Part shown: positions 17,937 to 25,065 of the stretch, in pieces | Layout of the letters: every line of letters begins with the position of its first letter | Position numbering within the stretch: the stretch's first letter is position 1 | Origin: Desulfobacteraceae bacterium | GTDB taxonomy: Bacteria; Desulfobacterota; Desulfobacteria; Desulfobacterales; JALSRD01 | NCBI GenBank assembly: GCA_027061725.1 | Contig: JAMOVG010000129.1 | Location: forward strand, 1 to 50,294 | DNA: 50,294 nt | Reading direction: 5' to 3' | Notes under the pieces: model-generated | The model's database searches: none | What the model saw: the letters and a program-made list of their open reading frames with translations, nothing else | What the model was told of the DNA's origin: nothing | Translations under genes and position numbers: made by a program

Positions 17937-19462
17937 TGGCGCAAGAGAAGATCCTGTTGATCGACGACGAAGAGGTCAACGTCAGGGTACTCTCCATGTC
18001 CCTGCGGGCCGACGGCTACGAGGTGGTCACGGCCTACAGCGGCGAGGAGGGACTGGAGGTTTTTGACCGCGAGTCGCCCGACATTGTGCTCACCGACATC
18101 AAGATGCCCGGTATGGACGGCCTGGAGGTGCTGCGGCGCATCAAGCAACGGCGGCCCGAGGCCGAGGTGATCATCATCACCGGCCACGGCGACATCGAAT
18201 CGGCCATCGAGGCCCTGCAATACGGAGCCTCGGATTTCATCAACAAGCCCATCCGCGACGAGGCTCTGGCGATTTCCCTCAAGCGCGCCCGGGAAAAGCT
18301 CGACATCCGTCGTCAGCTCAAGGCCTACACCGAGGACCTGGAGAACATGGTGCGCATCGCCACCGAGGAGGTGCACCGCAAGTCCAACTTTCAGGCCAAG
18401 CTGATCCGTAGCTCCAACGACGGCATCGTGGCCACCGACGATGAGTGGAAGATCGTGATTTTCAACCCCGGCGCCGAGAAGATCTTTGGCTACAAGAAAC
18501 ACGAGGTGGTGCGCAAGTTCGACATCCACGACCTCTTACCGTCGGACGTGGTACGCATTTTCGAGGACGGCAACGGCGAACAGAAAGAGTCGGGCTGGAT
18601 GGAGACCACCGTGACCGCCAAGGGCGGCGAGGAGATTCCGGTGCGCTTTTCCGGGGCCGTATTGAAAGAAAAGGGCAAGATGATGGGCTCGGTGGCTTTT
18701 TTCCAGGACCTGCGCGAGATCAAGCGCCTGCAGCGCGAGCTGATCCACTCCGAGCGCCTGGCCGCGGTCGGGCAGACCGTGGCCGGTATGGCCCACTGCA
18801 TCAAGAACATCCTGCACGGGTTCAAAGGCGGCAGCTACCTGGTGGACATCGGCCTTGACAAAAATGACATGGACAAGCTAAAAACCGGGTGGAAAATGGT
18901 CCAGCGAAACATCGAACGGACCTCTGAACTGGTGCTGGATCTGCTTTCCTACTCCAAGGAAAGGGAGCCCGAGTTCCAGATATGCTCACCCAACGAAATT
19001 GCCGCCGACGTGTGTGACCTGCTCAGGGAGACGGCCACGGAGAACAAGGTGGAACTGGACACCGAGCTGGACCCGTCTATCGGCATGGTGTCCATGGATG
19101 GAAAATCCGTGCACCGCGCCCTGATGAACCTGGTGTCCAACGGCATCGACGCCTGCATCATGGACGAGGACCTTACCAAGCGCCACCGCGTCACCGTGAC
19201 CACCGCCCGGGAGGGAGACGATGTGGTCCGTTTCCAGGTTACGGACAACGGCTGCGGCATGACCGACGAAGTCAAGTCCAAACTCTTCACCTCTTTTTTC
19301 AGCACCAAGGGCGCCAAGGGGACCGGTTTGGGTCTGCTGGTGACGCGCAAGCTGATCGAGGAGCACAAGGGCACCATCGAGGTGGACTCGGAGCCGGGGC
19401 AAGGAACGACTTTCACCATTCGGCTGCCGGTGGGGAAGACAGAAGAGGCACAAAACGGGTGA
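17936..19462 (+). CDS. Receiver-PAS-histidine kinase hybrid
   Basis: A 508-residue protein: REC domain (1-120) with phospho-acceptor D54 in VLTDIKMPGMDG and K near 103 in INKPIRD; coiled linker; PAS (about 160-270); kinase core with H287 in GMAHCIKNILHG and HATPase (about 385-500) with DNGCGM and GTGLGL. The residue after the His is Cys rather than the usual Glu, as in a HisKA subtype; activity is still likely. The input receiver suggests it is phosphorylated by the upstream kinase, with which it overlaps by one base, then passes the signal on. No membrane segment. The receiver at 19553 is a candidate partner. Confidence 0.93.
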   Translation: MAQEKILLIDDEEVNVRVLSMSLRADGYEVVTAYSGEEGLEVFDRESPDIVLTDIKMPGMDGLEVLRRIKQRRPEAEVIIITGHGDIESAIEALQYGASDFINKPIRDEALAISLKRAREKLDIRRQLKAYTEDLENMVRIATEEVHRKSNFQAKLIRSSNDGIVATDDEWKIVIFNPGAEKIFGYKKHEVVRKFDIHDLLPSDVVRIFEDGNGEQKESGWMETTVTAKGGEEIPVRFSGAVLKEKGKMMGSVAFFQDLREIKRLQRELIHSERLAAVGQTVAGMAHCIKNILHGFKGGSYLVDIGLDKNDMDKLKTGWKMVQRNIERTSELVLDLLSYSKEREPEFQICSPNEIAADVCDLLRETATENKVELDTELDPSIGMVSMDGKSVHRALMNLVSNGIDACIMDEDLTKRHRVTVTTAREGDDVVRFQVTDNGCGMTDEVKSKLFTSFFSTKGAKGTGLGLLVTRKLIEEHKGTIEVDSEPGQGTTFTIRLPVGKTEEAQNG

Positions 19463-19512
19463 ACGTATCAGCGATCAGGTATCAGGGAAAAGGTATCGGC
19501 TTGAGATGATAC
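19463..19512. repeat. Dispersed repeat (family A), short copy
   Basis: Contains GTATCAGCGATCAGGTATCA, GGGAAAA and GGTATCGG, matching the left arm of the copies at 23126 and 28712. It lies between the hybrid kinase stop and the lone receiver gene. Confidence 0.5.
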
Positions 19513-19552
19513 GATTTTGAAGACCTAATAGCGCATAGTGGAGGATGGGAAT

Positions 19553-19945
19553 ATGGGGAAGAAAGTGCTCATCGTGGACGATGATCCGGATGTGAGACTG
19601 TTCAACGTGACGGTGGTGGAAGAGAACGGGTACACGCCCATCGAGGCGGCCAACGGCGAAGAGGGCCTGGAGAAGGTAAAGAAGGAAAAGCCGGACCTGG
19701 TGCTGCTGGACGTGCTGATGCCCAAGCAGAGCGGTATCCGCCTCTACCGCGAGCTTAAGACCAGCAAGGCCTTGAAAGACATCCCGGTGGTGATCCTGTC
19801 CGGCATCGCCAAGCGCACTTTTCTGCGTTCCCAGAAAGCCCTGACCGAGTTTGGCGGCGAGGAGGTGCCGGAGCCGGAAGTGTACCTGGAAAAGCCGGTG
19901 GAGCCCGAAGAGCTGGCCCAGACCATCAAGGGCATCCTGGGGTAA
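19553..19945 (+). CDS. Single-domain response regulator
   Basis: A 130-residue stand-alone receiver: acidic pair D10-D11 in VLIVDDDPD, phospho-acceptor D53 in LVLLDVLMP, switch Ser/Thr near 84 (VILSG), and K in EKPVEPEE. No output domain. Such receivers work in phosphorelays or by binding target proteins. A GGAGG site 8 bases before the ATG at 19553 is preferred over the GTG at 19538. Position directly after two kinases makes it a likely cognate (inference). Confidence 0.93.
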   Translation: MGKKVLIVDDDPDVRLFNVTVVEENGYTPIEAANGEEGLEKVKKEKPDLVLLDVLMPKQSGIRLYRELKTSKALKDIPVVILSGIAKRTFLRSQKALTEFGGEEVPEPEVYLEKPVEPEELAQTIKGILG

Positions 19946-20085
19946 AACCGGGTGCACGGCGAATCCATGCATAGGCCCACTCGGACACCCATGGAAAAGA
20001 GCGACCTTGAATGTTTGGCAAGGCGCCCGGGGCTCGCAGGGATGCGTTCGTGTCTCAAATGTCAGGGGCCGCCAGGGGGGAAAGT

Positions 20086-20970
20086 ATGAAGACGGAGATC
20101 CGGAAACTGTTGTTTGTGACCAAGTTTGAGGAACTGTGGTTTGACGCCCTCCAGTCCCTGCTGGATCAGCGTAAGCTGCCGCTTTCCCACGTGGTTTTTC
20201 TAAACGTGATTGAGCGCGAGAAGGTCGCCCTGCACCGAGGCGCCGGCTACCAGAAGGAAGAGGAGATCAAGCTGCGCGAAAAGGCCAACATCCGCTTCAT
20301 TGACTGGGCCGAGCACCTCTTCGAACAGGGACTGGAGTGCGGCGTGTACATCGTGGTGGGCAGCCTGGTCCAGCACGTGGTCGACACGGCCAGGAAGGAA
20401 GACGTCGACCTGATCGTGATCGGACGCCAGAAGAAGGGCAAACTGGAGCTCTTCTATTCCAGTTCCGACATCATCGAGATTATCCGGCGGGTGGAGGTGC
20501 CCGTGCTGGTATACAAGTACATGAACCAGGACATCAAGGCGGTCGAGTCCCCCCTGAGACGGCCCCTGCTGGCCACGGACTGGTCGCCGTCCAGCTGGCG
20601 GGCGGTGGAATACCTGAAAAACCTCAAGGATGCCATCGAGCAGGTTAACGTTGTGCACGTGGCCAGCGAGAAGAGCCTCAAGGGGTCGTCGGCCATGGCG
20701 GTGCAGAAAATCCGCAAGGAGACCCGGCAACGGCTGGAGGAAATCTGCGATGTGTTCGAGGAGGCCGGCATCGACGCCCGGCCCCACGTTTACGTGGGCA
20801 ATCCCGTGGCCGAGATCGAAAAGGCCGCCCGGGACTGCCAGTCGACCCTGATCGTGGTCGGAACGTCCGGAAAGAGCGCCTGGACCGAACGGTGGATCGG
20901 CAGCGTGCCCAAAGATCTGGCCGAGAAGTCGGTGTTCCCCACCCTGCTGGTGCCGCCGGAAAAAAAGTGA
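20086..20970 (+). CDS. Tandem universal stress protein (UspA x2)
   Basis: A 294-residue paralogue of the protein at 13997-14884, with the same two-domain plan: first domain to about 150 (KLLFVTKF to VPVLVYKYM), second from RPLLATDWSPSSWRAVEYL to FPTLLVPPE. Both halves keep Usp nucleotide-site residues, e.g. DLIVIGRQKKG and LIVVGTSGKS. AGGGGGG precedes the ATG at 20086; the frame is open upstream to 20011, but that part looks non-coding. The pair of Usp proteins brackets the kinase genes, which suggests a shared stress circuit. Confidence 0.92.
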   Translation: MKTEIRKLLFVTKFEELWFDALQSLLDQRKLPLSHVVFLNVIEREKVALHRGAGYQKEEEIKLREKANIRFIDWAEHLFEQGLECGVYIVVGSLVQHVVDTARKEDVDLIVIGRQKKGKLELFYSSSDIIEIIRRVEVPVLVYKYMNQDIKAVESPLRRPLLATDWSPSSWRAVEYLKNLKDAIEQVNVVHVASEKSLKGSSAMAVQKIRKETRQRLEEICDVFEEAGIDARPHVYVGNPVAEIEKAARDCQSTLIVVGTSGKSAWTERWIGSVPKDLAEKSVFPTLLVPPEKK

Positions 20971-21008
20971 ACAGCGGAACCGGTTCCACAAGCGAATAGG
21001 AGGAGTAG

Positions 21009-21647
21009 ATGGCGGTAGTCACCATTTCCAGACAGTTTGGTGCGGGCGGCAAGACCCTGGGCAGAATGATCGCCGAAAAACTAGGATACACTTTCGCGGA
21101 CAACGACATCATTCAGCGCATCGCCCAGGAGGCCAACGTCTCCGCCAACTGGGTGGAGGCGTTTGAAAAAGAGGCCGGCAGCAAGATCTCGCGGATGGTC
21201 TCCAGCATGGTCTCCCAGCGCTTGGTGGACCGTATTCTCAAGGACGAACGGGGGTACATCGACGAAAAGATCTACCTGGACTACCTGGTGCTGATCATCG
21301 CCCAGATCGCCGATGAGGGCAACGTGGTCATCCTGGGGCGCGGCAGCCAGTACATCCTCAACGACCATCCGGACGCTTATCACATCCTGCTCATCGATGA
21401 GTTCGAAAACCGCGTGAAATTCATGATGGAGCACTACGGCATGTCCTCGCGCAAGGCCGTGAACGTGGTCACCGCCGAAGACAAGCGCCGGGCCAACCTT
21501 TACAGAAAGTTGGGCAAAAAGGACTACGACAACCCGTCCCTGTACCACTTGGTGCTCAACAGGGGCCGGTTGACACTGGACGTCGCCATGCACCTGGCCT
21601 GTGAATTGGTCTATACCGGCAAGGCCCACCCGGAAACGGACCGTTAA
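21009..21647 (+). CDS. Cytidylate-kinase-like P-loop protein
   Basis: A 212-residue protein of the cytidylate-kinase-like (AAA_26) group. The nucleotide-binding loop is QFGAGGKTLG at residues 10-19, a middle stretch VVILGRGSQYIL matches the strand before the NMP site, and the C-terminal third carries the family pattern DKRRANLYRKLGKKDYDNPS. Real substrates of this group are not established. TAGGAGGAG stands before the ATG. It ends the block of stress and sensor genes and lies 139 bp before the ATP synthase operon. Confidence 0.88.
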   Translation: MAVVTISRQFGAGGKTLGRMIAEKLGYTFADNDIIQRIAQEANVSANWVEAFEKEAGSKISRMVSSMVSQRLVDRILKDERGYIDEKIYLDYLVLIIAQIADEGNVVILGRGSQYILNDHPDAYHILLIDEFENRVKFMMEHYGMSSRKAVNVVTAEDKRRANLYRKLGKKDYDNPSLYHLVLNRGRLTLDVAMHLACELVYTGKAHPETDR

Positions 21648-21653
21648 TTGATG

Positions 21654-21682
21654 TTGACACGCCGATAGAAGGTCTGTTATCT
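21654..21682 (+). promoter_or_regulatory. Candidate promoter for the F0 operon
   Basis: A perfect TTGACA at 21654-21659, then 17-18 bases to a weak -10 region (TTATCT or TATCTA at 21677-21683). It is the only good -35 box between the kinase-like gene and the AtpZ-like gene. Confidence 0.4.
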
Positions 21683-21785
21683 AAAGCGTCTTGTTTTTCA
21701 AATGCCTGCGTAATCGTCTGCCGGCTGGTTGAGGGTGTTTGAAGCCGGCGACGGTGCAATGCTGCAGGGGAAGGCTCGTTTCCCG

Positions 21786-22061
21786 ATGTTCTTTGATTAC
21801 AAGAAAAACCGGGCATGGGCCGAGAACCTGACCATTGTGATGCAGCTCGGGCTTACCATGGCCGGCTGTATTGCATTTTGCTTTTTCATCGGCCGCTATC
21901 TGGACCGATTGCTGGGGACCCGGGGCGTTTTCATCACCATTTTTACGATTCTGGGTGTCGTTGGCGGCGCGGTCGTCGCCTACCGTCAAATCATGGAAAT
22001 CACCGGAACCCGGGACGAAGACCAAAACGACGGGGAGCCGCCGGATGGGCGCACCGGATAG
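21786..22061 (+). CDS. AtpZ/AtpI-like F0 accessory protein
   Basis: A 91-residue protein with two transmembrane helices (about residues 15-40 and 45-68) joined by GRYLDRLLGTRG, the hallmark of AtpZ/AtpI-type proteins that precede ATP synthase genes and are thought to handle divalent cations or rotor assembly. The start is uncertain: ATG at 21786 with AGGGGAAGG 12 bases before it, or ATG at 21759 giving 9 more residues. The last 17 bases overlap the next gene, so the two are translationally coupled. Confidence 0.85.
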   Translation: MFFDYKKNRAWAENLTIVMQLGLTMAGCIAFCFFIGRYLDRLLGTRGVFITIFTILGVVGGAVVAYRQIMEITGTRDEDQNDGEPPDGRTG

Positions 22062-22434
22062 AGCATTGCAGAAGAAATACGGCTCCAGGGCGATGGCAGT
22101 GGCCATCGTGGTGGGGCTTTTTTTTATCGCCGGCGGTTACAAACCCCTGGCCAAGGGACTCGTGCTGGGCAGCCTGTTTTCGGTCATCAATTTCGTCATC
22201 ATGGGTGAAACCCTGCCGTCGCGACTGGGAAAGAGCCGCCGCGGCGCCTTTGTGGCTTCACTGGGCTCCATCTTTTTCCGTTACGCGCTCATGGCCGTGC
22301 CGCTTGTCGTGGCCATTAAAATGGAGCAGGTGGACCTGGTCACCACGGTGGTGGGCCTGTTCATGATCCAGGTGGTGATCCTGGCGGATCACGTGCTGGG
22401 CGGTCTCAGGAGAAAACACCCCAAACAGGTATAG
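22045..22434 (+). CDS. atpI: ATP synthase subunit I (AtpI-like)
   Basis: A 129-residue membrane protein with four predicted helices and the family stretch GLVLGSLFSVINFVIMG near residues 40-56. AtpI assists c-ring assembly in bacteria that have been studied. The ATG at 22045, with GGGAG upstream, overlaps the AtpZ-like gene by 17 bases. It is followed 13 bp later by subunit a, in the standard order I-a-c. An unusual c subunit follows, so a dedicated assembly factor may matter here (inference). Confidence 0.85.
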   Translation: MGAPDRALQKKYGSRAMAVAIVVGLFFIAGGYKPLAKGLVLGSLFSVINFVIMGETLPSRLGKSRRGAFVASLGSIFFRYALMAVPLVVAIKMEQVDLVTTVVGLFMIQVVILADHVLGGLRRKHPKQV

Positions 22435-22447
22435 GAATGCCGTCACC

Positions 22448-23122
22448 ATGGAAGATCTGGGAAAGATACATCAGCTGATCATTCATCTGGGCGGGTATGA
22501 CATCACCCTTAATCTCGAAGTGATACTGATGACATGGATTGTCATCGGGATGCTGACGCTTTTCGGTTATTTGGCCACCCGGCGGGCAGGACTGGTCCCG
22601 CGGCAGTTCCAGGTGCTCGGCGAGATTTTCGTGGGGGTGTTTTTCAAGATCACCGAGGATGCTCTGGACAAGGAGCGCGCCGAGAAATACGGCCCCCTGG
22701 TGGTCGCCCTGTTCATGTTCCTGATGCTCTCCAACTGGTTGGGCATTATCCCCCACCTGGAAGAGCCCACCAAGGACCTGAACACCCCTTTCGCCCTGGG
22801 CATCATGGGATTTGTCATTGCGCATTACGCCGGCATCCGCTCAAAGGGCTTCAAAGCGTACATCAACGAGTATTTTCAGCCCATGTTTTTTATGGCGCCG
22901 CTGAACATCATCGGCGAGCTGTCCAAGATTGTGTCCATCTCGTTCCGTCTGTTCGGTAACATCATGGGGGGGGCCATTATCATTCTGGTGGTTTCCCATC
23001 TGACCTACAGTATCGTGCTGCCGCCGCTGCTCAACGCCTTCTTCGGGCTCTTCGTGGGCACTATCCAGGCGTTTGTTTTCACCATGCTGACGGTGGTGTA
23101 CATTTCGGTGCAGGTTAAATAA
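22448..23122 (+). CDS. atpB: F0 ATP synthase subunit a
   Basis: A 224-residue stator channel protein. The essential arginine of the ion path is R167 in SKIVSISFRLFGNIMGG; the family stretch at the last helix, VGTIQAFVFTMLTVVYISV, is intact. Five to six hydrophobic segments are seen. It faces the c-ring and provides the two ion half-channels. The sequence alone does not say Na+ or H+, but the c subunits downstream have Na+-type sites. Between it and the next gene lies a family-A repeat instead of a short operon gap. Confidence 0.96.
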   Translation: MEDLGKIHQLIIHLGGYDITLNLEVILMTWIVIGMLTLFGYLATRRAGLVPRQFQVLGEIFVGVFFKITEDALDKERAEKYGPLVVALFMFLMLSNWLGIIPHLEEPTKDLNTPFALGIMGFVIAHYAGIRSKGFKAYINEYFQPMFFMAPLNIIGELSKIVSISFRLFGNIMGGAIIILVVSHLTYSIVLPPLLNAFFGLFVGTIQAFVFTMLTVVYISVQVK

Positions 23123-23125
23123 AAT

Positions 23126-23226
23126 GAGGTATCAGCTCTCAGGTATCCGGGAAAGGGTATTGTCTGCCGAGCAAAGCGATAGCGCCATCGAGAGCTGATA
23201 ATTGATTGCTGACAGCTGATACCTTC
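23126..23226. repeat. Dispersed inverted-repeat element (family A) inside the F0 operon
   Basis: Left arm GAGGTATCAGCT (23126-23137) and right arm AGCTGATACCTT (23214-23225) are near-perfect reverse complements, with a second pair ATCAGCTCTC / GAGAGCTGAT inside. The element starts 4 bp after the subunit a stop and ends at the Shine-Dalgarno of the four-hairpin c gene. Confidence 0.65.
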
Positions 23227-23238
23227 AGGACCCAAATC

Positions 23239-24213
23239 ATGCAAATGGATGTAGACACACTGATCAGAGTCGCGGCCTTTACGGGCGGCGGTATCGCCAT
23301 GGGCTTTGGGGCCATCGGCGCGGCCATCGGTGAGGGGTACACCGCGGCGCAGGCCAACGTGGCCGTTTCGCGCAACCCCTCCCTGTCCGGCGACCTGTTC
23401 AAGAACATGCTGGTGGGGCAGGCCGTGGCCGAGTCCGCCTCGATTTTCGCCCTGGTGATCGCCATCCTGCTGCTTTTCCTGGATGTTCCGGGCCACAGCA
23501 AGCTGACGGCGGCGGCGCTGTTCGGCGCCGGCCTGTGCATCGGTTTCGGGGCCATCGGGTCCGGCATCGGGTCGGGGTTTCCCGGGGGCCAATGCTGCAT
23601 GGGAATTGCGCGGCAGCCGGCGGTGGTGTCTAAGATGACCACCAACATGCTGATCGGGTCGGCGGTATGCCAGACGCCCGCCATTTTCTCAATGGTGGTG
23701 GCCCTGATGCTGCTCTTCATGGATTTTTCCAAGCTGCCGCTGTTTCCCACCTGGGCGGCCCTGATCGGGGCCGGCGTCAGCACCGGCCTGGCGGCCATCG
23801 GGTCGGGGTACGGCGGAGGCCTTGCGGCCGGGGCCAGCTGTGAGGGGCTGGCGCGGCAGCCCGAGGCGGGCAGCAACCTGACCACCACCATGCTGGTGGG
23901 CCAGGCCGTGGCCCAGACTCCCTCTATTTTCGGACTGCTGATCAGTTTTATCCTGATTTTCAAAACCTTTCCCGAGTCCACGAGCCTCAGCGCCGCCATG
24001 GCATTGCTCTCGGCGGGCATCTGTATGGGGTTCGGGGGCATCGGCCCGGGAATCGGCAACGGCATGGCGGCTGAAGGGGCCGTGCGGTGGGTCGCCCGCA
24101 ACATAAAAAGCGCCGGTGAACTGATGCGCATCATGCTGGTGGGGCAGGCGGTCTCCCAGTCCACGTCGATTTACGCCATGGTCATCAGCCTGGTGCTGAT
24201 ATTCGTGTTATAG
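23239..24213 (+). CDS. Four-hairpin (8-helix) F0/V0-like c subunit with a single ion site
   Basis: A 324-residue fusion of four c-type hairpins of about 80 residues each (1-82, 83-162, 163-242, 243-324), all clearly homologous to the normal c subunit that follows. Repeat 1 keeps the carboxylates E32 (IGEGY) and E65 (VAESAS). In the other three the positions read S112/Q145 (VCQTP), G193/Q226 (VAQTP) and N274/Q307 (VSQSTSIY), so no carboxylate remains. Loop residues such as ARQP are mostly kept. V-type c subunits have two hairpins with one site; here it is four with one. The ATG at 23239 has CAGGA upstream. It would lower the ion count per turn if built into the ring. Confidence 0.93.
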   Translation: MQMDVDTLIRVAAFTGGGIAMGFGAIGAAIGEGYTAAQANVAVSRNPSLSGDLFKNMLVGQAVAESASIFALVIAILLLFLDVPGHSKLTAAALFGAGLCIGFGAIGSGIGSGFPGGQCCMGIARQPAVVSKMTTNMLIGSAVCQTPAIFSMVVALMLLFMDFSKLPLFPTWAALIGAGVSTGLAAIGSGYGGGLAAGASCEGLARQPEAGSNLTTTMLVGQAVAQTPSIFGLLISFILIFKTFPESTSLSAAMALLSAGICMGFGGIGPGIGNGMAAEGAVRWVARNIKSAGELMRIMLVGQAVSQSTSIYAMVISLVLIFVL

Positions 24214-24333
24214 AAATCGCATAAGGGGACGTCCTTAAAAAATTCAATAACTGCATTTTGCATTTTCCATATCATCTAAAAATGAGCTGTGCGCGGCTCA
24301 CGACAACTTCAATGACGGTTTTAGGAGGGAAAA
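24214..24333 (+). promoter_or_regulatory. Intercistronic leader before the single c gene
   Basis: A 120-base AT-richer spacer, unusual within this tight operon, ending in a strong AGGAGGG Shine-Dalgarno. It contains a small stem (TGAGC ... GCTCA at about 24284-24300). It may raise translation of the single c relative to the fused c, as the atpE leader does in E. coli; that role is inferred. Confidence 0.35.
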
Positions 24334-24582
24334 ATGGCGATCGAAGGTGTTGATATTGTAAAGGCGGCGGCATTTCTGGGTGCCGGCATCTCCATGGGGC
24401 TGGGCGCCATCGGACCCGGCGTGGGTGAAGGCATGGTGGCCGCCAAGGCCTGTGAAGCCATCGGGAAAAACCCCAAGGAAGCCGGTCTGCTGACCCGCAC
24501 CATGCTGGTCGGCCAGGCGGTGTCCGAGTCCACGGGTATTTACTCACTGGTCATCGCGCTGCTGCTGCTGTTTGTGGTCTAA
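24334..24582 (+). CDS. atpE: F0 ATP synthase subunit c, Na+-type two-carboxylate
   Basis: An 82-residue, two-helix c subunit. Helix 1 has E32 in GVGEGM, at the place of Q32 in the Ilyobacter Na+ enzyme; helix 2 has E65-S66-T67 and Y70 in VSESTGIY. E32 plus E65 plus S66 is the two-carboxylate Na+ site described for Fusobacterium nucleatum, and S66/T67/Y70 are Na+-binding hallmarks. The polar loop is GKNPKEA, with Lys rather than the usual Arg. It follows a fused four-hairpin homologue, so the cell makes two c types. Na+ coupling is strongly suggested but not proven by sequence. Confidence 0.95.
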   Translation: MAIEGVDIVKAAAFLGAGISMGLGAIGPGVGEGMVAAKACEAIGKNPKEAGLLTRTMLVGQAVSESTGIYSLVIALLLLFVV

Positions 24583-24606
24583 ACGCAAAAATTGCAAGGG
24601 CCGTCC

Positions 24607-25065
24607 ATGGAGATCATCACCAATATAGCGCTCATCAGCATCAATGGTACGCTCATTGCCCAACTGGTGTTCTTTCTGATTTTTCTCTTCATCATCAACC
24701 GGGTCATGATTCAACCCCTGCGCCGGGTGATGAGCGAGCGGGAAGGACACCTGCACCAGTTGAAGCAGGATATCGACCAGGCCAGGATGGATTATGAGCA
24801 GCTCAGTGAGACCGTCAAGCGGGAAGAGATCGAGGCGCGGAGCGAAGCGGCGCGGGTGATGCTGGAACTGGAAGCCGCCGGCATGAAAGAGGCGAGCCGG
24901 ATCGTATCCGAGGCCCAGCAGGAGATCGAAAAGCTGCGGGCCGAGGAGCGCCACCGGCTGGAGGCACAAGTCAGCGAGGCGCGGCGCGTCATCGGCCGTG
25001 AGGCCGAGGCCCTGGCAATGGACATCATGGAAAAAGTGCTGGACCGGAGGCTGGCCCATGAATAG
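24607..25065 (+). CDS. atpF: F0 ATP synthase subunit b (b'-type)
   Basis: A 152-residue peripheral-stalk protein: one N-terminal transmembrane helix (about 5-30), then a long charged coiled coil to the C-terminus. The ATG at 24607 has AAGGG 8 bases upstream, 24 bp after the c gene. It overlaps the next gene by 8 bases. Two different b-like genes in a row suggest a b/b' heterodimer stalk. This copy has no signal sequence, in contrast to the next. Confidence 0.9.
   Translation: MEIITNIALISINGTLIAQLVFFLIFLFIINRVMIQPLRRVMSEREGHLHQLKQDIDQARMDYEQLSETVKREEIEARSEAARVMLELEAAGMKEASRIVSEAQQEIEKLRAEERHRLEAQVSEARRVIGREAEALAMDIMEKVLDRRLAHE

Noticed and set aside
23239..24213. Frameshifted or misassembled run of separate c genes
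   Set aside because: The frame is continuous with no stop, the four repeats have diverged at different sites, and the loss of the carboxylate in repeats 2-4 is systematic, so a true fusion is more likely.
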